DNA of 5,180 bases, taken from positions 1 to 5,180 of the forward strand of contig JAEXBL010000193.1 of the NCBI GenBank assembly GCA_023394015.1. Direction: 5' to 3'. The notes below the pieces were generated by a model. That model was not told the origin of the DNA. It did not search any database and saw nothing but the letters and a program-made list of their open reading frames with translations. Of this stretch, positions 1-5,180 are shown piece after piece. The stretch is from Pseudomonadota bacterium (GTDB taxonomy: Bacteria > Pseudomonadota > Gammaproteobacteria > Burkholderiales > Burkholderiaceae_C). How positions within the stretch are numbered: position 1 is the stretch's first letter; each line of letters starts with the position of its first letter. The translations under genes were made by a program, and so were the position numbers.

Positions 1-55
1 TCCTCGCACTGCGCGCATCGCCGGGTCGCGGCTGCTGCCGTCGCCCGTGCCCGTT

Positions 56-97
56 GGCCGTTGACCGCGGCCCGCAAGCCGCGGACGGCGGTCGGCC
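56..97 (+). other. GC-rich hairpin upstream of copper receptor
   Basis: In the leader, CCGCGGC (65-71) pairs with GCCGCGG (78-84) around a six-base loop. An alternative larger fold pairs GGCC 56-59 plus GACCGC 63-68 with GCGGTC 88-93 plus GGCC 94-97, leaving three bases bulged. The two folds use the same bases and exclude each other. There is no T tract, so this is not an ordinary intrinsic terminator. It could be leader-RNA structure or chance in GC-rich DNA. The rest of 1-170 shows no supported gene, no cobalamin-riboswitch core and no convincing promoter. TTGACC at 61-66 resembles a -35 box but has no -10 partner. Confidence 0.3.
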
Positions 98-170
98 ATG
101 CGCCGGTTCCCTGTTTTCTCGCCCGCCGCGCCGCGTCGCGCCTGGCCGGGCGAACCCTTCTCGTCACACC

Positions 171-2453
171 ATGAACACTTTGCATTGGGCGCGCCACCGC
201 GCCACATCACCGTTGGCCTTTCCCCTGCACGCCATCGTGGCGGCCCTGCCGCTGTCGGTGGCGGCGCAGCAGCCGCCGCCGGCGGCCGACCCCGCCGTCG
301 CCGGCAGCCTGGCCCCGGTCACCGTGACCGCGCCGCGCGCGGCGGCCGAGCCGCTGGGCAGCCAGAGCCTGGCCGCCGAGCAGCTGCGCGCCGAGCGCCC
401 GCTGAACGCCGACACCGCGCAGCTGCTGCGCGGCTTTCCCGGCTATGCAGCGCAGGCGGCGGGCGGTGTGTCCAGCCTGCCGGCGATCCGCGGCCTGGGC
501 GACGACCGGCTGCGCATCGAGCTCAACGGCATGCCGCTGATCTCGTCCTGCGGCAACCACATGAACCCGCCGCTGTCCTACGTCGATCCGTCCCGCGTCG
601 AGCGCGTGCGCGTGTTCGCCGGCGTGGTGCCAGTGAGCGTGGGCGGCGACAGCATCGGCGCCACGGTGCAGGTCGATGCCGCCGAGCCGGTGTTCGCCGA
701 ACCCGGCGCGCCGGCCGTGGTCGGCGGCGAGCTGACAGTGTCCGGGCGCAGCAACGGCAAGGCGGTGGGCGCACAGGCCTCGGCGCACTACGCCACCGAG
801 ACCTTCAGCCTGCGCTACGACGGCGCACTGGCGCAGGCCAAGAACTACCGCGCCGGCCGCGGCTTCAAGCCGGCCGGCCCGGCCGCCGTCGACAAGCCCG
901 AGCGCTGGCTGCGCGCCGACGAGGTGGGCTCCAGCGCCTACAAGACCCGCAACCACGCGCTCACCGGCGCCTGGCGCCGCGACGGGCAGCTGGTGGAGCT
1001 GGGCCTGGGCCTGCAGGACATTCCCTACCAGTTCTATCCCAACCAGCGCATGGACATGACGCGCAACGACGCCTGGCACGCCAACCTGCGCTACGAGGGC
1101 CGCTTCGACTGGGGCCGGCTGGAGGCCCGCGCCTGGCACGAGCACACCCGCCACGGCATGCAGTTCGGTGACGACAAGCAGTACTGGTATGGCCCCCAGC
1201 GCAACGTGCCCGGCATGCCCATGGACACGCGCGGCAAGACCAGCGGCGTGCGCGTGATGGGCGAGCTGCCGCTGTCCGAGCGCGACACCGTGCGCGTGGG
1301 CGCCGAGGCGCTGCGCTACCGGCTCGACGACTGGTGGCTGCCCTCCGGCGGCGGCATGGCGCCCAACACCTTCTGGAACATCCGCGACGGCCAGCGCGAC
1401 CGGCTGGACCTGTTCGCCGAGTGGCAGGCGCGCTGGAGCCCGCAGTGGCTGACCTTGGTCGGCCTGCGCAGCGCCAACACCCGCACCAACGCCGGTCCGG
1501 TGCAGGGCTACAACCCCGGCTACCAGGCCGACGCCAACGCCTTCAATGCCCTCGATCGCCGCCGCACCGACCACAACTGGGACCTGGCGGCGCTGGCGCG
1601 CTTCACGCCCAACGCGAACGCCACCTACGAGTTCGGCATCGCCCACAAGATGCGCTCGCCCAACCTGTACGAGCGCTACGCCTGGTCCACCGGCGGCATG
1701 GCCATGCGCATGGTCAACCTCACCGGCGACGGCAACGGCTACGTCGGCAACCCCGACCTCAAGCCCGAGCAGGCCACCACCCTCAGCGCCACCGCCGACT
1801 GGCACGACGCCACGGGCGAGCGCTGGGGCCTGCGCGTGACGCCCTACTACACGCACGTGCGCAACTACGTCGATGCGCTGCGCTGCGGCGGCGCCAGCGG
1901 CGCCATGGCGGTGTGCACCGACGCCAACCTGGCGGCGCGCGAGGCCTTCGTCTACCTGCGCTTTGCCAACCAGACGGTGCGCCTGTACGGCATCGACGCC
2001 AGCGGCTTTGCCGAACTGGGCCGCAGCCCGCGCTGGGGCGCCCTGGTGCTGAGCGGCGGCCTCAACTACGTGCGCGGCAAGAACACCGACACCGGCGACC
2101 ACCTGATGCACATGATGCCGCTGAACGCGCACCTGGCGCTGACGCACCGCCTGGGTGGCTGGAGCGGCACCGCCGAATGGGTGGGCGTGGCGCACAAGCA
2201 CAAGGTCTCGCGCGAGCGCAACGAGATGCGCACCAGCGGCTACGGCCTGCTGAACCTGCGCGCCAGCTATGCGTGGAAGGACGTGCGGCTGGACGTCGGC
2301 ATCGACAACGTGTTCGACCGCCACTACGTGCTGCCGCTGGGCGGCGCCTACATGGGCCAGGGCCAGACCATGTCCGGCATGGGCGTGCCCTGGGGCGTGG
2401 GCGTGCCGGGGGCCGGGCGCTCGTTCAACGTCGGGCTGAGCATGCGCTTCTGA
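171..2453 (+). CDS. oprC: TonB-dependent copper receptor, OprC/NosA family
   Basis: This is an outer-membrane TonB-dependent beta-barrel receptor of 760 residues that probably imports copper ions using TonB/ExbBD energy. Residues 1-32 form a signal peptide with a hydrophobic core and a V-A-A cleavage site. A TonB-box-like stretch (LAPVTVTAP) lies at 47-55 and the plug spans about 60-175 (IRGLG at 106-110). Barrel signatures include RSPNLYERY at 495-503, NPDLKPEQ at 527-534, NVFDRHY at 713-719 and a C-terminal Phe. The copper call rests on Cys127/Met131 (CxxxM) in the plug and His328/Met330 (HxM) in the barrel, the four-ligand pattern known from Pseudomonas OprC. The Met-rich C-terminus also resembles that family. 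ATG 171 is chosen because it starts directly on the signal peptide; an in-frame TTG at 54 would add 39 unconvincing residues. No strong Shine-Dalgarno is visible. The substrate is inferred from motifs. Confidence 0.93.
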   Translation: MNTLHWARHRATSPLAFPLHAIVAALPLSVAAQQPPPAADPAVAGSLAPVTVTAPRAAAEPLGSQSLAAEQLRAERPLNADTAQLLRGFPGYAAQAAGGVSSLPAIRGLGDDRLRIELNGMPLISSCGNHMNPPLSYVDPSRVERVRVFAGVVPVSVGGDSIGATVQVDAAEPVFAEPGAPAVVGGELTVSGRSNGKAVGAQASAHYATETFSLRYDGALAQAKNYRAGRGFKPAGPAAVDKPERWLRADEVGSSAYKTRNHALTGAWRRDGQLVELGLGLQDIPYQFYPNQRMDMTRNDAWHANLRYEGRFDWGRLEARAWHEHTRHGMQFGDDKQYWYGPQRNVPGMPMDTRGKTSGVRVMGELPLSERDTVRVGAEALRYRLDDWWLPSGGGMAPNTFWNIRDGQRDRLDLFAEWQARWSPQWLTLVGLRSANTRTNAGPVQGYNPGYQADANAFNALDRRRTDHNWDLAALARFTPNANATYEFGIAHKMRSPNLYERYAWSTGGMAMRMVNLTGDGNGYVGNPDLKPEQATTLSATADWHDATGERWGLRVTPYYTHVRNYVDALRCGGASGAMAVCTDANLAAREAFVYLRFANQTVRLYGIDASGFAELGRSPRWGALVLSGGLNYVRGKNTDTGDHLMHMMPLNAHLALTHRLGGWSGTAEWVGVAHKHKVSRERNEMRTSGYGLLNLRASYAWKDVRLDVGIDNVFDRHYVLPLGGAYMGQGQTMSGMGVPWGVGVPGAGRSFNVGLSMRF

Positions 2454-2463
2454 TGGCCTTGAG

Positions 2464-2506
2464 TGGCGCCATGAACTCGCTGCGCCGCGGCGGGCCCATG
2501 GCGTCA
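2464..2506. other. Inverted repeat between convergent gene ends
   Basis: Nine bases at 2464-2472 (TGGCGCCAT) pair with 2498-2506 (ATGGCGTCA), with one G-T wobble and a 25-base GC-rich loop. The repeat sits in the 60-base gap between the convergent stops of the copper receptor and the amidotransferase. That is where a bidirectional terminator would be expected, but neither strand has a run of T after the stem. If it stops transcription, it is a weak or non-canonical terminator. Confidence 0.3.
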
Positions 2507-2513
2507 TCGGCGC

Positions 2514-3281
2514 TCAGGCCGCCAGCGGCGCGCCGTCCACGAACACCTTCAGCTCGCCGGGCGCGAAGGGCGTCCACTGCTCGTCGCAGGTCAGCGGCGT
2601 GGTGGCGACCACCGCCACGCGGTCGTCGGGCGTGGTGTGCTCGGCAAAGTTGACCGACAGGTCCTCGTCGGCCAGCCGCGCCGTGGCAAACGGGTGCTGG
2701 CGCACCAGGTAGCACAGCTTGGTCGAGGCGTGGGCCCACAGCGCCTCGCCGTTGGACAGCAGCATGTTGAAGGTGCCGTGGCGCGCCACCTGCGGCAGCA
2801 GCTCGCGCAGCGTGCGCGTCAGCTCATCCACCGGCGGCACGCTGGCGTGGGCCTTGGCCAGCTCCTGCATCAGCCAGCAGAAGGCCTGTTCGCTGTCGGT
2901 GCTGCCCACCGGGCGGAACTGGCCGTGCAGGCGCGGCGCGTAGTCCTTCAGATCGCCGTTGTGGGCGAACACCCAGTAGCGGCCCCACAGCTCGCGCACG
3001 AAGGGGTGGCAGTTCTCCAGCGTGACGGCGCCCACTGTGGCCTTGCGGATGTGCGAGATGACGTGGCGGCTCTTGATCGGGTAGCGGCGGATCAGCCCGG
3101 CGATGGGCGAGTCGGCCGCCGCGCCGGGGTCGAGGAACACGCGCGCGCCGCGCCCTTCGAAGAAGGCGATGCCCCAGCCGTCGGCGTGGTGGTCGGTGCG
3201 CCCGCCGCGCTGCGCGAAGCCGGCGAAGCTGAAGGTCACGTCGGTGGGCGTGTTGCAGTTCATTCCCAACAGCTGGCACAT
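2514..3281 (-). CDS. Class II glutamine amidotransferase, YafJ-like
   Basis: This 255-residue protein is a stand-alone Ntn-type class II glutamine amidotransferase domain, the size usual for YafJ-like (GATase_4) proteins. Such domains hydrolyse glutamine and pass ammonia to an acceptor, which is unknown for YafJ. The start is fixed by chemistry: the sequence opens Met-Cys-Gln-Leu-Leu-Gly, so Met removal exposes Cys2 as the N-terminal nucleophile. The in-frame Met7 would lose it. Other family motifs are HADGWG (32-37), SHIRKAT (76-82), NCHPF (90-94), FAHNGDL (105-111, glutamine-pocket Asn-Gly) and GSTDSE (126-131). There is no signal peptide or second synthase domain, so it is cytosolic and lacks a fused acceptor domain. 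It begins 24 bases after the CWC gene stop, which suggests co-transcription. No strong Shine-Dalgarno precedes it. The fold assignment is firm; the substrate is unknown. Confidence 0.92.
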   Translation of the reverse strand: MCQLLGMNCNTPTDVTFSFAGFAQRGGRTDHHADGWGIAFFEGRGARVFLDPGAAADSPIAGLIRRYPIKSRHVISHIRKATVGAVTLENCHPFVRELWGRYWVFAHNGDLKDYAPRLHGQFRPVGSTDSEQAFCWLMQELAKAHASVPPVDELTRTLRELLPQVARHGTFNMLLSNGEALWAHASTKLCYLVRQHPFATARLADEDLSVNFAEHTTPDDRVAVVATTPLTCDEQWTPFAPGELKVFVDGAPLAA

Positions 3282-3305
3282 GGCGCGCAGTCTAGCGCGC
3301 GCGGC

Positions 3306-3551
3306 TCAGCCGGGCGCTGGCGTGGCGCGCTCGGCGCAGGCCCGGCAGATGCAGGCCTGGCCGCGCGTGCCGGGCGGCAGCTGGTCCAGCAGGCCGGGCG
3401 CGAACGACACCTGCGTGCACCAGCACGGCGGTTGCGGCTGGCCGGTGGCGCGCTCGGTTTCCATGGCGCAGGCATTGGCCTGGCCGCACAAGGGGCAACG
3501 TGTGGGATCGGTCACGGTCGGCGGGGGCATCTGGGTGGTATTCTGCGGCAT
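3306..3551 (-). CDS. Small cysteine-rich CWC family protein
   Basis: This 81-residue protein carries eight cysteines at 19, 22, 28, 43, 45, 67, 69 and 72. They form CPLCG near residue 19, a CWC triplet at 43-45 and a CICRAC cluster at 67-72. The layout matches the uncharacterised cysteine-rich CWC family, common in Proteobacteria. Paired cysteines suggest metal (zinc) binding, but no function is established. The N-terminus (about 1-17) is Pro/Thr-rich and looks disordered; there is no signal peptide or membrane segment. The chosen start is ATG 3551. An in-frame ATG at 3599 would add 16 Ala/Thr-rich residues, and Met8 is also possible; none has a good Shine-Dalgarno, so the start is uncertain. 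It precedes the amidotransferase on the same strand and diverges from the DksA-like gene. Confidence 0.8.
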   Translation of the reverse strand: MPQNTTQMPPPTVTDPTRCPLCGQANACAMETERATGQPQPPCWCTQVSFAPGLLDQLPPGTRGQACICRACAERATPAPG

Positions 3552-3556
3552 GAGCG

Positions 3557-3574
3557 CGGCCGCCGAGGCGGCCG
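3557..3574. other. Perfect palindrome in divergent intergenic region
   Basis: CGGCCGCC (3557-3564) and GGCGGCCG (3567-3574) are exact inverted copies separated by two bases. They lie between the divergent CWC gene and the DksA-like gene, just upstream of the CWC start at 3551. It could be an operator for one or both genes, or a hairpin in the CWC leader RNA. If the CWC protein starts at 3599, the palindrome is coding and this reading fails. No T tract follows, so it is not an intrinsic terminator for the minus strand. Confidence 0.35.
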
Positions 3575-3605
3575 TGTGTGTTGTTGGGTGACCAGGCATG
3601 ATTGC

Positions 3606-3610
3606 AGGAG
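3606..3610 (+). promoter_or_regulatory. Ribosome binding site of DksA-like gene
   Basis: AGGAG lies seven bases before ATG 3618, an ideal Shine-Dalgarno spacing. It fixes the start of the DksA-like protein and excludes the much longer upstream extension of the same frame, which runs antisense to the amidotransferase and CWC genes. Confidence 0.85.
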
Positions 3611-3617
3611 AAACGAG

Positions 3618-3995
3618 ATGAGCCAAGCCCTGACCGAGGCGCAGTTGAAGGAACTGAAAGAGCTGCTGCTGGCGCGCCGCAGAGAACTGCAGGCCGAGAT
3701 GGACCAGAACCTGGCCAACCTGGCGCCGGCCGAGCTGTCGGGCAGCGTGTCGCAGGACGAGAGCGCGCGGCTGAAGAACCAGACGCGCGAGGTGGATTCG
3801 GTGCTGACCACGCTGGACGCCGCCGACCTGGCGCGCATCGACCGCGCCCTGGAGGCCATGGACGAAGGCGACTACGGCCTGTGCGACGAGTGTGGCTGCC
3901 ACATCCCGTTCGAGCGCCTGAAGATCGAGCCGATGACCCAGCACTGCGTGGCCTGCAAGTCGGCCTGGGAGCAGAAGCAGGGCATCCGCGGCTGA
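3618..3995 (+). CDS. DksA/TraR-type C4 zinc-finger protein (DksA paralogue)
   Basis: This 125-residue protein has a helical hairpin (about 5-80, rich in Leu, Glu, Lys and Arg) followed by a C4 zinc finger: Cys89, Cys92, Cys110 and Cys113 in the CxxC-17-CxxC spacing of DksA. Canonical DksA binds RNA polymerase in the secondary channel and acts with ppGpp on promoters such as those of rRNA genes. E. coli DksA is 151 residues and carries DxxDxA at the coiled-coil tip. By counting back from the zinc finger, the equivalent stretch here (about 46-51, QDESAR) does not match. I therefore call it a paralogue whose RNA polymerase effect may differ. An extra Cys94 sits inside the finger. The Shine-Dalgarno AGGAG seven bases upstream fixes the start, and an intrinsic terminator follows, so it is probably monocistronic. 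The family is secure; the regulatory role is inferred. Confidence 0.9.
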   Translation: MSQALTEAQLKELKELLLARRRELQAEMDQNLANLAPAELSGSVSQDESARLKNQTREVDSVLTTLDAADLARIDRALEAMDEGDYGLCDECGCHIPFERLKIEPMTQHCVACKSAWEQKQGIRG

Positions 3996-4011
3996 CGCTT
4001 CGCGGCCACGA

Positions 4012-4038
4012 AAGAAGGGCGCCGAGGGCGCCCTTTTT
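4012..4038 (+). terminator. Intrinsic terminator of DksA-like gene
   Basis: A seven-base-pair GC stem, GGGCGCC (4017-4023) and GGCGCCC (4027-4033), closes a GAG triloop and is followed by TTTTT (4034-4038). The A-rich bases before the stem (4012-4016) can pair with the T run, so the element may also work for minus-strand transcripts coming from glcB. It begins 16 bases after the DksA-like stop codon. Confidence 0.9.
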
Positions 4039-4068
4039 CATGGTCTTTCAGGCCTCCGGCGCATGATC

Positions 4069-4114
4069 AATGACAAAAACCATCGGCCCACGCAATGCCT
4101 TTGTCATTTGTCAT
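4069..4114. repeat. Three copies of TTTGTCAT, one inverted
   Basis: The octamer TTTGTCAT occurs at 4100-4107 and 4107-4114, sharing one base, and in inverted form (ATGACAAA) at 4070-4077. With flanking bases, AATGACAAA (4069-4077) and TTTGTCATT (4100-4108) form a nine-base perfect inverted repeat with a 22-base loop. GTCAT recurs at 4129-4133 and 4147-4151. The arrangement looks operator-like, but both flanking genes end towards it, so no promoter is expected here. It may be part of a dispersed repeat. Confidence 0.5.
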
Positions 4115-4127
4115 GGTGCGAAGCGCC
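4115..4127. repeat. Small GAA-loop hairpin
   Basis: GGTGC (4115-4119) and GCGCC (4123-4127) pair, with one wobble, around a GAA triloop. The core GCGAAGC (4118-4124) recurs at 4211-4217 in the next repeat block, which suggests that both belong to one repeat family. GCGAAGC is a known unusually stable DNA mini-hairpin. Function is unknown. Confidence 0.35.
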
Positions 4128-4164
4128 GGTCATTGAGCGCAGCGAAGTCATGTTTCACTTCAGG

Positions 4165-4201
4165 GCACCCGGTAGCCGGACCTGCGCCGGCCACCGGGTG
4201 C
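4165..4201. repeat. Long two-part stem-loop
   Basis: GCACCCGGT (4165-4173) pairs exactly with ACCGGGTGC (4193-4201). Inside it, GCCGG (4175-4179) pairs with CCGGC (4187-4191), with one mismatched pair between the two stems and a seven-base loop. Together they make 14 base pairs over 37 bases. The element lies downstream of the glcB stop, in the 3' untranslated region of that transcript. It could stabilise the mRNA end or be a repetitive extragenic palindrome; there is no T tract. Confidence 0.6.
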
Positions 4202-4203
4202 GT

Positions 4204-4253
4204 CCCCCTTGCGAAGCAAAAGGGGGGAAGCGCCGTCAGGCGCTCAGGGGGCT
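4204..4253 (-). repeat. Palindromic repeat overlapping the glcB stop codon
   Basis: Read on the minus strand, AGCGCC and GGCGCT (arms at 4229-4234 and 4239-4244) form a stem whose four-base loop contains the TGA stop of glcB. The stem is followed by a C/T run (4219-4228 region) and then a second hairpin. That hairpin has TTGC/GCAA arms at 4209-4212 and 4216-4219 and flanking runs of C at 4204-4208 and G at 4222-4227. A further G run at 4247-4251, within the coding end, could pair with the same C run, giving alternative folds. The first stem plus the pyrimidine run may act as a terminator for glcB. The element resembles a dispersed palindrome family, but this window cannot show other copies. 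Confidence 0.5.
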
Positions 4254-5180
4254 CTTCACCTTCAATCTCCACGCATGCAGCAGCGGCTCGGTGTAGCCGC
4301 TGGGCTGCTCCACGCCCTTGAACACCAGGTCGCACGCGGCCTGGAAGGCGGCGGAGTTCTGGAAGTTGCCGTGCATGTTGCGGTACAGCTTGTCGCCGGC
4401 GTTCTGCTGGTCCACCAGGGCCGCCATGCGCTCCAGCGTGGCCTGCACCTGGCCCTTGCTGACGACGCCGTGCAGCAGCCAGTTGGCCATGTGCTGGCTG
4501 CTGATGCGCAGCGTGGCGCGGTCTTCCATCAGGCCGATGTGGTTGATGTCGGGCACCTTGGAGCAACCCACGCCCTGGTCCACCCAGCGCACCACGTAGC
4601 CCAGGATGCCCTGGGCGTTGTTGTCCAGCTCCTGTTGCTTTTCCTCGTCCGTCCACTTGGCCTCGGGCACCACCGGGATGGTCAGCAGGCCGGTCAGCAG
4701 CTCGTCGCGCAGCGCCTTGCGGTCGGACTGCGCCAACTCGGCCTCCAGCTGCTGCTGCACGTCGCTGACCAGCACCTGGTGGTAGTGCAGGGCGTGCAGC
4801 GTGGCGCCGGTGGGGTTGGGCACCCAGGCGGTATTGGCGCCGGCCTTGGGGTGGCCGATCTTCTGCTTCATCATCTCGGCCATCAAATCGGGCGCGGCCC
4901 ACATGCCCTTGCCGATCTGGGCCTTGCCGCGCAGGCCGCAGGCCAGGCCGACCAGCACGTTGTTGCGCTCGTAGGCCTGGATCCAGGCGCTGGTCTTCAT
5001 GTCGCCCTTGCGGTACACCGGGCCGGCCTGCATGCAGCTGTGCATCTCGTCGCCGGTGCGATCCAGGAAGCCGGTGTTGATGAACGCCACGCGCGCCTTG
5101 GCGGCGTCGATGCAGGCCTTGAGGTTGACGCTGGTGCGGCGCTCCTCGTCCATGATGCCCAGCTTGACGGTGTTGTAGGG
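4236..5180 (-). CDS. glcB: Malate synthase G, C-terminal part (5' end outside window)
   Basis: Malate synthase G condenses glyoxylate with acetyl-CoA to malate in the cytosol, in the glyoxylate and glycolate routes. The visible 314 residues are the C-terminal part of a protein of about 725 residues; the frame is open to the window edge, so the start is missing. By visible-fragment numbering, IMDEERRT (9-16) holds the Mg ligand Glu12 and GFLDRTGDE (37-45) holds the Mg ligand Asp40. VGCSKVPD (204-211) holds Cys206, and LMEDRATLR holds the catalytic base Asp220. Spacings of 28 (Glu to Asp) and 14 (Cys to Asp) equal those of M. tuberculosis GlcB (434/462 and 619/633). The C-terminal helical plug (QNAGD, NGY-like SGYTEPLLH) is intact, so the enzyme looks functional. 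The last residues, SPLSA, are encoded by a palindromic repeat. The gene converges on the DksA-like gene; its promoter is not in view. Confidence 0.97.
   Translation of the reverse strand, partial: PYNTVKLGIMDEERRTSVNLKACIDAAKARVAFINTGFLDRTGDEMHSCMQAGPVYRKGDMKTSAWIQAYERNNVLVGLACGLRGKAQIGKGMWAAPDLMAEMMKQKIGHPKAGANTAWVPNPTGATLHALHYHQVLVSDVQQQLEAELAQSDRKALRDELLTGLLTIPVVPEAKWTDEEKQQELDNNAQGILGYVVRWVDQGVGCSKVPDINHIGLMEDRATLRISSQHMANWLLHGVVSKGQVQATLERMAALVDQQNAGDKLYRNMHGNFQNSAAFQAACDLVFKGVEQPSGYTEPLLHAWRLKVKSPLSA

Noticed and set aside
54..170. An N-terminal extension of the receptor from TTG 54
   Set aside because: It would place 39 Arg/Pro-rich residues before a good signal peptide that starts at ATG 171.
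1..170. Cobalamin riboswitch or other known metabolite riboswitch upstream of the TonB-dependent receptor
   Set aside because: No conserved B12-box or other recognisable core is present, and the receptor motifs point to copper.
98..1171. A 357-codon plus-strand frame overlapping the receptor
   Set aside because: Its translation is almost entirely Arg, Ala, Gly and Pro, typical of an out-of-frame reading of GC-rich coding DNA.
207..2507. A 766-codon open frame antisense to the copper receptor
   Set aside because: Its translation is a low-complexity mix rich in His, Val, Gly and Ala with no recognisable domain. It is explained by third-position GC bias of the real gene on the other strand.
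1334..2653. A 439-codon plus-strand frame within and beyond the receptor gene
   Set aside because: Arg/Pro/Ala-rich shadow frame with no domain.
2637..3617. Upstream extension of the DksA-like frame
   Set aside because: It is antisense to two well-supported genes, has no domain, and the Shine-Dalgarno site at 3606-3610 fixes the start at 3618.
3552..3944. Upstream extension of the CWC frame across the DksA-like gene
   Set aside because: It lies antisense to the zinc-finger gene and has no family resemblance. Only the part from 3551 (or at most 3599) matches a known domain.
4063..4321. Two overlapping small plus-strand frames of 77 and 83 codons after the terminator
   Set aside because: They run through the palindromic repeats and into the antisense of glcB, have no Shine-Dalgarno site or recognisable domain, and follow a terminator.
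1..5180. tRNA, rRNA, CRISPR array, transposase, phage or toxin-antitoxin genes
   Set aside because: I looked on both strands and saw no cloverleaf, regularly spaced repeats, or protein signatures for any of these.

Overview
The window is GC-rich throughout (roughly two-thirds G+C or more by eye) and is densely coded, with strong third-position GC bias that produces long false antisense reading frames. The gene content (an OprC/NosA-type TonB-dependent copper receptor, a CWC cysteine-rich protein, a YafJ-like amidotransferase, a short DksA-like zinc-finger protein and malate synthase G) and the style of the intergenic palindromes suggest a betaproteobacterium of the Burkholderiales, most likely Comamonadaceae. 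That placement is inferred from protein and repeat style, not from a marker gene.

Layout from left to right. Positions 1-170 are a GC-rich leader with a strong hairpin but no gene I can support. A 760-residue outer-membrane copper receptor runs on the plus strand (171-2453). It ends 60 bases from the stop of a convergent minus-strand pair. That pair, in transcription order, is an 81-residue eight-cysteine CWC protein (3306-3551) followed 24 bases later by a 255-residue class II glutamine amidotransferase (2514-3281). Divergent from the pair, on the plus strand, is a 125-residue DksA/TraR-type zinc-finger protein (3618-3995) with a good Shine-Dalgarno site and a clear intrinsic terminator (4012-4038). 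A 197-base convergent intergenic region (4039-4235) follows, filled with short inverted and direct repeats. The right end is the C-terminal part of malate synthase G (minus strand, 4236 to beyond 5180), whose start lies outside the window.

The genes look like independent housekeeping or accessory units, not one pathway. The receptor imports copper across the outer membrane, malate synthase G feeds glyoxylate into the TCA cycle, and the DksA-like protein probably acts on RNA polymerase. The CWC/amidotransferase pair is probably co-transcribed but has no assigned role. I found no phage, transposase, CRISPR, toxin-antitoxin or biosynthetic cluster. The most notable points are the complete CxxxM plus HxM copper-site signature in the receptor, the DksA paralogue lacking the DxxDxA tip motif, and a palindromic repeat that overlaps the stop codon of glcB and appears to supply its last residues.
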